From Petrolisthes cinctipes (lineage: Eukaryota > Arthropoda > Malacostraca > Decapoda > Porcellanidae): 64,000 nt of DNA. The number at the start of each line of letters is the position of its first letter. Within the stretch, counting starts at the first letter, position 1. This document shows positions 21,299 to 33,100 of the stretch, one piece after another. The DNA is taken from assembly GCA_033782935.1 (NCBI GenBank), contig JAWQEG010000710.1, forward strand, positions 4,712,001 to 4,776,000. The letters run 5' to 3'. The notes under the pieces were generated by a model. It worked only from the letters and a program-made list of their open reading frames with translations. It made no database searches and had not been told where the DNA came from. The position numbers and the translations under genes were made by a program.

Positions 21299-24200
21299 CC
21301 AGAAGCGATCTGTACATGCCTACTCCGTGTTAGAGTATTTTCAAAATTCAGGCACAAAACATACTGAAAATCGATATTTTTGGTACCCAAAGTCAATATG
21401 TGCATGTATCTTCTGTACCCGTTTATATCTCAAATTCTGGCTCAAAACACCGAAAATTCAATATTTTGGGGTCCCAGAAGCAATCTGTACATGCCTACTA
21501 AGTGCTAGAATATTTTCAAAATATAGGCTAAAAACATGCTAAAAATCGATCTTTTAGGTGCCAAAAGGTCGATATCTCAAATTCAGTCCCAAAACACCCG
21601 AAAATTCGATATTTAGGGGTCCCAGAAGCGATATGTACATGCCTACTCCGTGTTAGAGTATTTTCAAAATACATGCTCAAAACATACTGAAAATCGATCT
21701 TTTAGGTGCACAAAAGTCGATATGTGCATGCATCTTCAGTACCCGTTTATATCTCAAATTCAGGCTCAAAACACCCGAAAATTCAATATTTTGGGGTCCC
21801 AGAAGCAATCTGTACATGCCTACTCAGTGTTAGAGTATTTTCAAAATACAGGCCCAAAACATGCTGAAAATCGATATTATAGATGCCCAAAGTCAATATG
21901 TGCATGTATCTTCTGTACCCGTTTATATCTCAAATTCAGGCTCAAAACACCCGAAAATTCAATATTTTGGGGTCCCAGAAGCAATGTGTACATGCCTACA
22001 CAGTGCTAGAATATTTTCAAAATATAGGCTAAAAACATGCTAAAAATCGACATTTTAGGTGCCAAAAAATCGATATCTTAAATTCAGTCCCAAAACACCC
22101 GAAAATTCGATATTTAGAGGTCCCAGAAGGTGTCTGTACATGCCTACTCCATGTTAGAATATTTTCAAAATACAGGCCAAAAACATACTGAAAATCGATC
22201 TTTTAGGTGCCCAAAAGTCGATATGTGCATGCATCTTCTGTACCCGTTTATATCTCAAATTCTGGCTCAAAACACCCGAAAATTCAATATTTTGGGGTCC
22301 CAGAAGCAATCTGTACATGCCTACTCAGTGCTAGAATATTTTCAAAATATAGGCTAAAAACATGCTAAAAATCGATCTTTTAGGTGCCCAAAAGTCGATA
22401 TGTGCATGCATCTTCTGTACCCGTTTATATCTCAAATTCTGGCTCAAAACACCCGAAAATTCAATATTTTGGGGTCCCAGAAGCAATCTGTACATGCCTA
22501 CTCAGTGCTAGAATATTTTCAAAATATAGGCTAAAAACATGCTAAAAATCGATCTTTTAGGTGCCAAAAAGTCGATATCTCAAATTCAGTCCCAAAACAC
22601 CCGAAAATTCGATATTTAGGGGTCCCAGAAGCGATCTGTACATGCCTACTCCGTGTTAGAGTATTTTCAAAATACATGCCCAAACATACTGAAAATCGAT
22701 CTTTTAGGTGCACAAAAGTCGATATGTGCATGCATCTTCAGTACCCGTTTATATCTCAAATTCAGATTAAAACACCCGAAAATTCAATATTTTGGGGTCC
22801 CAGAAGAAATCTGTACATGCCTACTCAGTGTTAGAGTATTTTCAAAAAACAGGCCCAAAACATGCTGAAAATCGATATTTTAGATGCCCAAAGTCAATAT
22901 GTGCATGTATCTTCTGTACCCGTTTATATCTCAAATTCAGGCTCAAAACACCCGAAAATTCAATATTTTGGGGTCCCAGAAGCAATCTGTACATGCCTAA
23001 ACAGTGCTAGAATATTTTCAAAATAAAGGCTAAAAACATGCTAAAAATCGACATTTTAGGTGCCAAAAGGTCGATATCTCAAATTCAGTCCCAAAACACC
23101 CGAAAATTCGATATTTAGAGGTCCCAGAAGGTATCTGTACATGCCTACTCCGTGTTAGAGTATTTTCAAAATACAGCCAAAAACATACTGAAAATCGATC
23201 TTTTAGGTGCCCAAAAGTCGATATGTGCATGCATCTTCTGTACACGTTTATATTTCAAATTCTGGCCCTAAACACCCGAAAATTCGATATTTTGGGGTCC
23301 CAGAAGCGATCTGTACATGCCTACTCCGTGTTAGAGTATTTTCAAAATTCAGGCCCAAAACATGCTGAAAATCGATATTTTTGGTGCCCAAAGTCAATAT
23401 GTGCATGTGTCTTCTGTACCCGTTTATATCTCAAATTCAGGCTCAAAACACCCGAAAATTGAATATTTTGGGGTCCCAGAAGCAATCTGTACATGCCTAC
23501 TCAGTGCTAGAATATTTTCAAAATATAGGCTAAAAACATGCTAAAAATCGATCTTTTAGGTGCCAAAAAGTCGATATCTCAAATTCAGTCCCAAAACACC
23601 CGAAAATTCGATATTTAGAGGTCCCAGAAGCGATCTGTACATGCCTACTCCGTGTTAGAGTATTTTCAAAATACATGCTCAAAACATACTGAAAATCGAT
23701 CTTTTAGGTGCACAAAAGTCGATATGTGCATGCATCTTCAGTACCCGTTTATATCTCAAATTCAGGCTCAAAACACCCGAAAATTCAATATTTTGGGGTC
23801 CCAGAAGCAATCTGTACATGCCTACTCAGTGTTAGAGTATTTTCAAAATACAGGCCCAAAACATGCTGAAAATCGATATTTTAGATGCCCAAAGTCAATA
23901 TGTGCATGTATCTTCTGTACCCGTTTATATCTCAAATTCAGGCTCAAACCACCCGAAAATTCAATATTTTGGGGTCCCAGAAGCAATCTGTACATGCCTA
24001 CACAGTGCTAGAATATTTTCAAAATATTGGCTAAAAACATGCTAAAAATCGACATTTTAGGTGCCAAAAAATCGATATCTTAAATTCAGTCCCAAAACAC
24101 CCGAAAATTCGATATTTAGAGGTCCCAGAAGGTATCTGTACATGCCTACTCCGTGTTAGAGTATTTTCAAAATACAGGCCAAAAACATACTGAAAATCGA

Positions 24201-24626
24201 TCTTTTAGGTGCCCAAAAGTCGATATGTGCATGCATCTTCTGTACCCGTTTATATCCCAAATTCTGGCTCAAAACACCCGAAAATTCAATATTTTGGGGT
24301 CCCAGAAGCAATCTGTACATGCCTACTCAGTGCTAGAATATTTTCAAAATATAGGCTAAAAACATGCTAAAAATCGATCTTTTAGGTGCCAAAAAGTCGA
24401 TTTCTCAAATTCAGTCCCAAAACTCCCGAAAATTCGATATTTAGGGGTCCCAGAAGCGATCTGTACATGCCTACTCCGTGTTAGAGTATTTTCAAAATAC
24501 ATGCTCAAAACATACTGAAAATCGATCTTTTAGGTGCACAAAAGTCGATATGTGCATGCATCTTCAGTACCCGTTTATATCTCAAATTCAGGCTCAAAAC
24601 ACCCGAAAATTAAATATTTTGGGGTC
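21299..24626 (+). repeat. 3.33-kb super-unit, copy 2
   Basis: This is a near-identical tandem copy of 17970-21298. By eye only scattered differences separate them: GGGGTCCCAGAAGAAAT here against GGGGTAGCAGAAGCAAT, CCAAAAGGTCG at about 23063 against CCAAAAAATCG, ATATTTTC at about 24337 against ATATTATC, and one base fewer in the A at 22151. It ends where the A1 at 24478 runs into a B2 with AAAATTCAGGCCC instead of the CAGGCACAAAAC form found at the copy 1/copy 2 junction. The pair records one recent unequal exchange. Confidence 0.9.
22328..22504 (+). repeat. C/A chimeric monomer (copy in super-unit 2)
   Basis: This has the same C-start/A-end structure as 19000-19176, at an offset of 3,328 bp. 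It is preceded by an A and followed by a normal C, giving the order A - C/A - C. Confidence 0.87.
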
Positions 24627-26982
24627 CCAGAAGCGATCTGTACATGCCTACTCCGTGTTAGAGTATTTTAAAAATTCAGGCCCAAAACATGCTGAAAATC
24701 GATATTTTTGGTGCCCAAAGTCAATATGTGCATGTATCTTCTGTACCCGTTTATATCTCAAATTCAGGCTCAAAACACCCGAAAATTCAATATTTTGGGG
24801 TCCCAGAAGCAATCTGTACATGCCTACTCAGTGCTAGAATATTTTCAAAATATAGGCTAAAAACATGCTAAAAATCGATCTTTTAGGTGCCAAAAAGTCG
24901 ATATCTCAAATTCAGTCCCAAAACACCCGAAAATTCGATATTTAGGGGTCCCAGAAGCAATCTGTACATGCCTACTCCGTGTTAGAGTATTTTCAAAATA
25001 CAGGCCAAAAACATACTGTAAATCGATCTCTTAGGTGCCCAAAAGTCGATATGTGCATGCATCTTCAGTACCCGTTTATATCTCAAATTCTGGCACTAAA
25101 CACCCGAAAATTAGATATTTAGGGTTCCCAGAAGCGATCTGTACATGCCTACTCCGTGTTAGAGAATTTTTCAAATTCAGGCTCAAAACATGCTGAAAAT
25201 CGATATTTTTGGTGCCCAAAGTCAATATGTGCATGTATCTTCTGTACCCGTTTATATCTCAAATTCAGGCTCAAAACACCCGAAAATTCAATATTTTGGG
25301 GTCCCAGAAGCAATCTGTACATGCCTACTTAGTGCTAGAATATTTTCAAAATATAGGCTAAAAACATGCTAAAAATCGATCTTTTAGGTGCCAAAAAGTC
25401 GATATCTCAAATTCAGTCCCAAAACACCCGAAAATTCGATATTTAGGGGTCCCAGAAGCGATCTGTACATGCCTACTCCGTGTTAGAGTATTTTCAAAAT
25501 ACATGCTCAAAACATACTGAAAATCGATCTTTTAGGTGCACAAAAGTCGATATGTGCATGCATCTTCAGTACCCGTTTATATCTCAAATTCAGGCTCAAA
25601 ACACCCGAAAATTCAATATTTTGGGGTCCCAGAAGCAATCTGTACATGCCTACTCAGTGTTAGAGTATTTTCAAAATACAGGCCCAAAACATGCTGAAAA
25701 TCGATATTTTAGATGCCCAAAGTCAATATGTGCATGTATCTTCTGTACCCGTTTATATCTCAAATTCAGGCTCAAAACACCCGAAAATTCAATATTTTGG
25801 GGTCCCAGAAGCAATCTGTACATGCCTACACAGTGCTAGAATATTTTCAAAATATAGGCTAAAAACATGCTGAAAATCGACATTTTAGGTGCCAAAAAAT
25901 CGATATCTCAAATTCAGTCCCAAAACACCCGAAAATTCGATATTTAGAGGTCCCAGAAGGTATCTGTACATGCCTACTCCGTGTTAGAGTATTTTCAAAA
26001 TACAGGCCAAAAATATACTGAAAATCGATCTTTTAGGTGCCCAAAAGTCGATATGTGCATGCATCTTCTGTACCCGTTTATATCTCAAATTCAGGCTCAA
26101 AACACCCGAAAATTCGATATTTTGGGGTCCCAGAAGCGATCTGTACATGCCTACTCCGTGTTAGAGTATTTTCAAAATTCAGGCCCAAAACATGCTGAAA
26201 ATCGATATTTTTAGTGCCCAAAGTCAATATGTGCATGTATCTTCTGTACCCGTTTATATCTCAAATTCAGGCTCAAAACACCCGAAAATTCAATATTTTG
26301 GGGTCCCAGAAGCAATCTGTACATGCCTACTTAGTGCTAGAATATTTTCAAAATATAGGCTAAAAACATGCTAAAAATCGACATTTTAGGTGCCAAAAAA
26401 TCGATATCTCAAATTCAGTCCCAAAACACCCGAAAATTCGATATTTAGAGGTCCCAGAAGGTATCTGTACATGCCTACTCCGTGTTAGAGTATTTTCAAA
26501 ATACAGGCCAAAAACATACTGAAAATCGATCTTTTAGGTGCCCAAAAGTCGATATGTGCATGCATCTTCTGTACCCGTTTATATCTCAAATTCTGGCCCT
26601 AAACACCCGAAAATTCGTTATTTTGGGGTCCCAGAAGCGATCTGTACATGCCTACTCCGTGTTAGAGTATTTTCAAAATTCAGTCATAAAACATGCTGAA
26701 AATCGATATTTTTGGTGCCCAAAGTCTATATGTGCATGTATCTTCTGTACCCGTTTATATCTCAAATTTAGGCTCAAAACACCCGAAAATTCAATATTTT
26801 GGGGTCCCAGAAGCAATCTGTACATGCCTACTCAGTGCTAGAATATTTTCAAAATATAGGCTAAAAACATGCTAAAAATCGATCTTTTAGGTGCCAAAAA
26901 GTCGATATCTCAAATTCAGTCCCAAAAAACCCGAAAAATCGATATTTAGGGGTCCCAGAAGCGATCTGTACATGCCTACTCC
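24627..26982 (+). repeat. Regular 501-bp trimers with chimeric members
   Basis: This is the remainder of the 24478 trimer, then trimers at 24979, 25480, 25981 and 26482, all 501 bp. The trimer at 24979 is unusual. Its A has CTGTAAATCG and a C-like 3' end (TTAGATATTTAGGG), and its B2 starts GAGAATTTTTCAAATTC, which destroys the usual inverted repeat. The B at 26659 has CAGTCATAAAAC. Confidence 0.87.
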
Positions 26983-27158
26983 GTGTTAGAGTATTTTCAA
27001 AATACATGCTTAAAACATACTGAAAATCGATATTTTAGATGCCAAAAGTCAATATGTGCATGTATCTTCTGTACCCGTTTATATCTCAAATTCAGGCTCA
27101 AAACACCCGAAAATTCAATATTTTGGGGTCCCAGAAGCAATCTGTACATGCCTACTCA
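26983..27158 (+). repeat. A/B chimeric monomer
   Basis: It begins as A1 (CATGCTTAAAACATACTG) and switches to B1 at CGATATTTTAGATGCC. The switch lies in the shared GAAAATCGAT. A similar A-to-B switch occurs at 29809-29984. Confidence 0.85.
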
Positions 27159-27335
27159 GTGCTAGAATATTTTCAAAATATATTTTCAAAACATACTGAA
27201 AATCGATCTTTTAGGTGCACAAAAGTCGATATGTGCATGCATCTTCAGTACCCGTTTATATCTCAAATTCATGCTCAAAACACCCGAAAATTCAATATTT
27301 TGGGGTCTCAGAAGCAATCTGTACATGCCTACTCA
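27159..27335 (+). repeat. C/A fusion with duplicated TATTTTCAAAA
   Basis: The monomer starts as C (GTGCTAGAATATTTTCAAAATAT) and then reads ATTTTCAAAACATACTG, entering an A1 body. TATTTTCAAAA therefore occurs twice in immediate succession. The junction replaces the normal AGGCTAAAAACATGC or CATGCTCAAAACATAC segment. No other copy was seen in the window. Confidence 0.85.
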
Positions 27336-27649
27336 GTGTTAGAGTATTTTCAAAATACAGGCCCAAAACATGCTGAAAATCGATATTTTAGATTCCCAAA
27401 GTCAATATGTGCATGTATCTTCTGTACCAGTTTATATCTCAAATTCAGGCTCAAAACACCCGAAAATTCAATATTTTGGGGTCCCAGAAGCAATCTGTAC
27501 AGTGCTAGAATATTTTCAAAATATAGGCTAAAAACATGCTAAAAATCGATCTTTTAGGTGCCAAAAAGTCGATATCTCAAATTCAGTCCCAAAACACCCG
27601 AAAATTCGATATTTAGGGGTCCCAGAAGCGATCTGTACATGCCTACTCC

Positions 27650-27806
27650 GTGTTAGAGTATTTTCAAAATACATGCTCAAAACATACTGAAAATCGATCT
27701 TTTATGCATGTATCTTCAGTACCCGTTTATATATCAAATTCAGGCTCAAAACACCCGAAAATTCAATATTTTGGGGTCCCAGAAGCAATCTGTACATGCC
27801 TACTCA
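27650..27806 (+). repeat. A1 monomer with private 20-bp deletion (157 bp)
   Basis: After CGATCTTTTA the sequence jumps to TGCATGTATCTTCAG, losing the 20 bp that normally include GGTGCACAAAAGTCG and GATATG. I found no second copy, so the event is probably young or has not spread. Confidence 0.87.
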
Positions 27807-28158
27807 GTGTTAGAGTATTTTCAAAATACAGGCCCAAAACATGCTGAAAATCGATATTTTAGATGCCAAAAGTCAATATGTGCATGTATCTTCTGTACCC
27901 GTTTATATCTCAAATTCAGGCTCAAAACACCCGAAAATTCAATATTTTGGGGTCCCAGAAGCAATCTGTACATGCCTACTCAGTGTTAGAGTATTTTCAA
28001 AATACAGGCCCAAAACATGCTGAAAATCGATATTTTAGATGCCCAAAGTCAATATGTGCATGTATCTTCTGTACCCGTGTATATCTCAAATTCAGGCTCA
28101 AAACACTCGAAAATTCAATATTTTGGGGTCCCAGAAGCAATCTGTACATGCCTACACA
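27807..28158 (+). repeat. Tandem B1-B1 pair
   Basis: Two B1 monomers (27807, with GATGCCAAAAGTC, and 27983) are adjacent with no C or A between them. The second, with its following C (27983-28306), carries the same rare variants as 14024-14347. Confidence 0.87.
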
Positions 28159-28306
28159 GTGCTAGAATATTTTCAAAATATAGGCTAAAAACATGCAAAA
28201 AATCGACATTATAGGTGCCAAAAAATCGATATCTCAAATTCAGTCCCAAAACACCCGAAAATTCGATATTTAAAGGTCCCAGAAGGTATCTGTACATGCC
28301 TACTCC

Positions 28307-30132
28307 GTGTTAGAGTATTTTCAAAATACAGACCAAAAACATACTGAAAATCGATCTTTTAGGTGCCCAAAAGTCGATATGTGCATGCATCTTCTGTACC
28401 CGTTTATATCTCAAATTCTGGCCCTAAACACCCGAAAATTCGATATTTTGGGGTCCCAGAAGCGATCTGTACATGCCTACTCCGTGTTAGAGTATTTTCA
28501 AAATTCAGGCCCAAAACATGCTGAAAATCGATATTTTTGGTTCCCAAAGTCAATATGTGCATGTATCTTCTGTACCCGTTTATATCTCAAATTCAGGCTC
28601 AAAACACCCGAAAATTCAATATTTTGGGGTCCCAGAAGCAATCTGTACATGCCTACTCAGTGCTAGAATATTTTCAAAATATAGGCTAAAAACATGCTAA
28701 AAATCGATCTTTTAGGTGCCAAAAAGTCGATATCTCAAATTCAGTCCCAAAACACCCGAAAATTCGATATTTAGGGGTCCCAGAAGCGATCTGTACATGC
28801 CTACTCCGTGTTAGAGTATTTTCAAAATACAGGCTCAAAACATACTGAAAATCGATCTTTTAGGTGCACAAAAGTCGATATGTGCATGCATCTTCAGTAC
28901 CCGTTTATATTTCAAATTCAGGATCAAAACACCCGAAAATTCAATATTTTGGGGTCCCAGAAGTAATCTGTACATGCCTACTCAGTGTTAGAGTATTTTC
29001 AAAATACAGACCCAAAACATGCTGGAAATCGATATTTTAGATGCCCAAAGTCAATATGTGCATGTATCTTCTGTACCCGTTTATATCTCAAATTCAGGCT
29101 CAAAACACCCGAAAATTCAATATTTTGGGGTCCCAGAAGCAATCTGTACATGCCTACACAGTGCTAGAATATTTTCAAAATATAGGCTAAAAACATGCTA
29201 AAAATCGACATTTTAGGTGCCAAAAAATCGATATCTCAAATTCAGTCCCAAAACACCCGAAAATTCGATATTTAGAGGTCCCAGAAGGTATCTGTACATG
29301 CCTACTCCGTGTTAGAGTATTTTCAAAATACAGGCAAAAACATACTGAAAATCGATCTTTTAGGTGCCCAAAAGTCGATATGTGCATGCATCTTCAGTAC
29401 CCGTTTATATCTCAAATTCTGGCCCTAAACACCCGAAAATTCGATATTTTGGGGTCCCAGAAGCGATCTGTACATGCCTACTCCGTGTTAGAGTATTTTC
29501 AAAATTCAGGCCCAAAACATGCTGAAAATCGATATTTTTGGTGCCCAAAGTCAATATGTGCATGTATCTTCTGTACCCGTTTATATCTCAAATTCAGGCT
29601 CAAAACACCCGAAAATTCAATATTTTGGGGTCCCAGAAGCAATCTGTACATGCCTACTCAGTGCTAGAATATTTTCAAAATATAGGCTAAAAACATGCTA
29701 AAAATCGATCTTTTAGGTGCCAAAAAGTCGATATCTCAAATTCAGTCCCAAAACACCCGAAAATTCGATATTTAGGGGTCCCAGAAGCGATCTGTACATG
29801 CCTACTCCGTGTTAGAGTATTTTCAAAATACATGCTAAAAACATACTGAAAATCGATATTTTAGATGCCCAAAGTCAATATGTGCATGTATCTTTTGTAC
29901 CCGTTTATATCTCAAATTCAGGCTTAAAACACCCGAAAATTCAATATTTTGGGGTCCCAGAAGCAATCTGTACATGCCTACACAGTGCTAGAATATTTTC
30001 AAAATATATGCTAAAAACATGCTAAAAATCGACATTTTAGGTGCCAAAAAATCGATATCTCAAATTCAGTCCCAAAACACCCGAAAATTCGATATTTAGA
30101 GGTCCCAGAAGGTATCTGTACATGCTTACTCC
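28307..30132 (+). repeat. Trimers plus a 324-bp A/B-C unit
   Basis: Units start at 28307 (501), 28808 (501), 29309 (500; GGCAAAAAC has lost one C) and 29809 (324). The last is an A/B chimera (CATGCTAAAAACATACTG then CGATATTTTAGATG) followed directly by C1 at 29985. The B at 28985 has ATGCTGGAAATCG. Confidence 0.87.
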
Positions 30133-33100
30133 GTGTTAGTGTATTTTCAAAATACAGGCCAAAAACATACTGAAAATCGATCTTTTAGGTGCCCAAAAGT
30201 CGATATGTGCATGCATCTTCTGTACCCGTTTATATCTCAAATTCTGGCCCTAAACACCCGAAAATTCGATATTTTGGGGTCCCAGAAGCGATCTGTACAT
30301 GCCTACTCCTTGTTAGAGTATTTTCAAAATTCAGGCCCAAAACATGCTGAAAATCGATATTTTTGGTGCCCAAAGTCAATATGTGCATGTATCTTCTGTA
30401 CCCGTTTATATCTCAAATTCAGGCTCAAAACACCTGAAAATTCAATATTTTCGGGTCCCAGATGCAATCTGTACATGCCTACTCAGTGCTAGAATATTTT
30501 CAAAATATAGTCTAAAAACATGCTGAAAATCGATCTTTTAGGTGCCAAAAAGTCGATATCTCAAATTCAGTCCCAAAACACCCGAAAATTCGATATTTAG
30601 GGGTCCTAGAAGAGATCTGTACATGCCTACTCCGTGTTAGAGTATTTTCAAAATACATGCTCAAAACATACTGAAAATCGATCTTTTAGGTGCACAAAAG
30701 TCGATATGTGCATGCATCGTCAGTACCCGTTTATATCTCAAATTCAGGCTCAAAACACCCGAAAATTCAATATTTTGGGGTCCCAGAAGCAATCTGTACA
30801 TGCCTACTCAGTGTTAGAGTATTTTCAAAATACAGGCCCAAAACATGCTGAAAATCGATATTTTAGATGCCCAAAGTCAATATGTGCATGTATCTTCTGT
30901 ACCCGTTTATATCTCAAATTCAGGCTCAAAACACCCGAAAATTCAATATTTTGGGGTCCCAGAAGCAATCTGTACAGTGCTAGAATATTTTCAAAATATA
31001 GGCTAAAAACATGCTAAAAATCGATCTTTTAAGTGCCAAAAAGTCGATATCTCAAATTCAGTCCTAAAACACCCGAAAATTCGATATTTAGGGGTCCCAG
31101 AAGCGATCTGTACATGCCTACTCCGTGTTAGAGTATTTTCAAAATACAGGCCAAAAACATACTGAAAATCGATCTTTTAGGTGCCCAAAAGTCGATATGT
31201 GCATGCATCTTCTGTACCCGTTTATATCTCAAATTCTGGCCCTAAACACCCGAAAATTCGATATTTTGGGGTCCCAGAAGCGATCTGTACATGCCTACTC
31301 CGTGTTAGAGTATTTTCAAAATTCAGGCCCAAAACATGCTGAAAATCGATATTTTTGGTGCCCAATGTCAATATGTGCATGTATCTTCTGTACCCGTTTA
31401 TATCTCAAATTCAGGCTCAAAACACCCGAAAATTAAATATTTTGGGGTCCCAGAAGCAATCTGTACATGCCTACTCAGTGCTAGAATATTTTCAAAATAT
31501 AGGCTAAAAACATGCTAAAAATCGATCTTTTAGGTGCCAAAAAGTCGATATCTCAAATTCAGTCCCAAAACACCCGAAAATTCGATATTTAGGGGTCCCA
31601 GAAGCGATCTGTACATGCCTACTCCGTGTTAGAGTATTTTCAAAATACATGCTCAAAACATACTGAAAATCGATCTTTTAGGTGCACAAAAGTCGATATG
31701 TGCATGCATCTCCAGTACCCGTTTATATCTCAAATTCAGGCTCAAAACACCCGAAAATTCAATATTTTGGGGTCCCAGAAGCAATCTGTACATGCCTACT
31801 CAGTGTTAGAGTATTTTCAAAATACAGGCCCAAAACATGCTGAAAATCGATATTTTAGATGCCCAAAGTCAATATGTGCATGTATCTTCTGTACCCGTTT
31901 ATATCTCAAATTCAGGCTCAAAACACCCGAAAATTCAATATTTTGGGGTCCCAGAAACAATCTGTACAGTGCTAGAATATTTTCAAAATATAGGCTTAAA
32001 ACATGCTAAAAATCGATCTTTTAAGTGCCAAAAAGTCGATATCTCAAATTCAGTCCCAAAACACCCGAAAATTCGATATTTAGGGGTCCCAGAAGCGATC
32101 TGTACATGCCTACACCGTGTTAGAGTATTTTCAAAATACAGGCCAAAAACATACTGAAAATCGATCTTTTAGGTGCCCAAAAGTCGATATGTGCATGCAT
32201 CTTCTGTACCCGTTTATATCTCAAATTCTGGCCCTAAACACCCGAAAATTCGATATTTTGGGGTCCCAGAAGCGATCTGTACATGCCTAATCCGTGTTAG
32301 AGTATTTTCAAAATTCTGGCCCAAAACATGCTGAAAATCGATATTTTTGGTGCCCAAAGTCAATATGTGCATGTATCTTCTGTACCCGTTTATATCTCAA
32401 ATTCAGGCTCAAAACACCCGAAAATTCAATATTTTGGGGTCCCAGAATCAATCTGTACCTGCCTACTCAGTGCTAGAATATTTTCAAAATATAGGCTAAA
32501 AACATGCTAAAAATCGATCTTTTAGGTGCCAAAAAGTCGATATCTCAAATTCAGTCCCAAAACACCCGAAAATTCGATATTTAGGGGTCCCAGAAGCGAT
32601 CTGTACATGCCTACTCCGTGTTAGAGTATTTTCAAAATACAAGCTCAAAACATACTGAAAATCGATCTTTTAGGTGCACAAAAGTCGATATGTGCGTGCA
32701 TCTACAGTACCCGTTTATATCTCAAATTCAGGCTCAAAACACCCGAAAATTCAATATTTTGGGGTCCCAGAAGCAATCTGTACATGCCTACTCAGTGTTA
32801 GAGTATTTTCAAAATACAGGCCCAAAACATGCTGAAAATCGATATTTTAGATGCCCAAAGTCAATATGTGCATGTATCTTCTGTACCCGTTTATATCTCA
32901 AATTCAGGCTCAAAACACCCGAAAATTCAATATTTTGGGGTCCCAGAAGCAGTCTGTACATGCCTACACAGTGCTAGAATATTTTCAAAATATAGGCTAA
33001 AAACATGCTGAAAATCGATCTTTTAGGTGCCAAAAAGTCGAATTCTCAAATTCAGTCCCAAAACACCCGAAAATTCGATATTTAGGGGTCCCAGAAGCGA

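Larger units (their letters stand above)
26983..28306 (+). repeat. Rearranged patch of chimeric and deleted monomers
   Basis: Monomer starts are 26983, 27159, 27336, 27502, 27650, 27807, 27983 and 28159. The order is A/B chimera, C/A fusion, B1 with the 10-bp deletion, C, A1 with a 20-bp deletion, B1, B1, C1. This is the least regular stretch in the window. It interrupts the trimer rhythm with five abnormal monomers in 1.3 kb, while remaining entirely satellite sequence. Confidence 0.88.
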
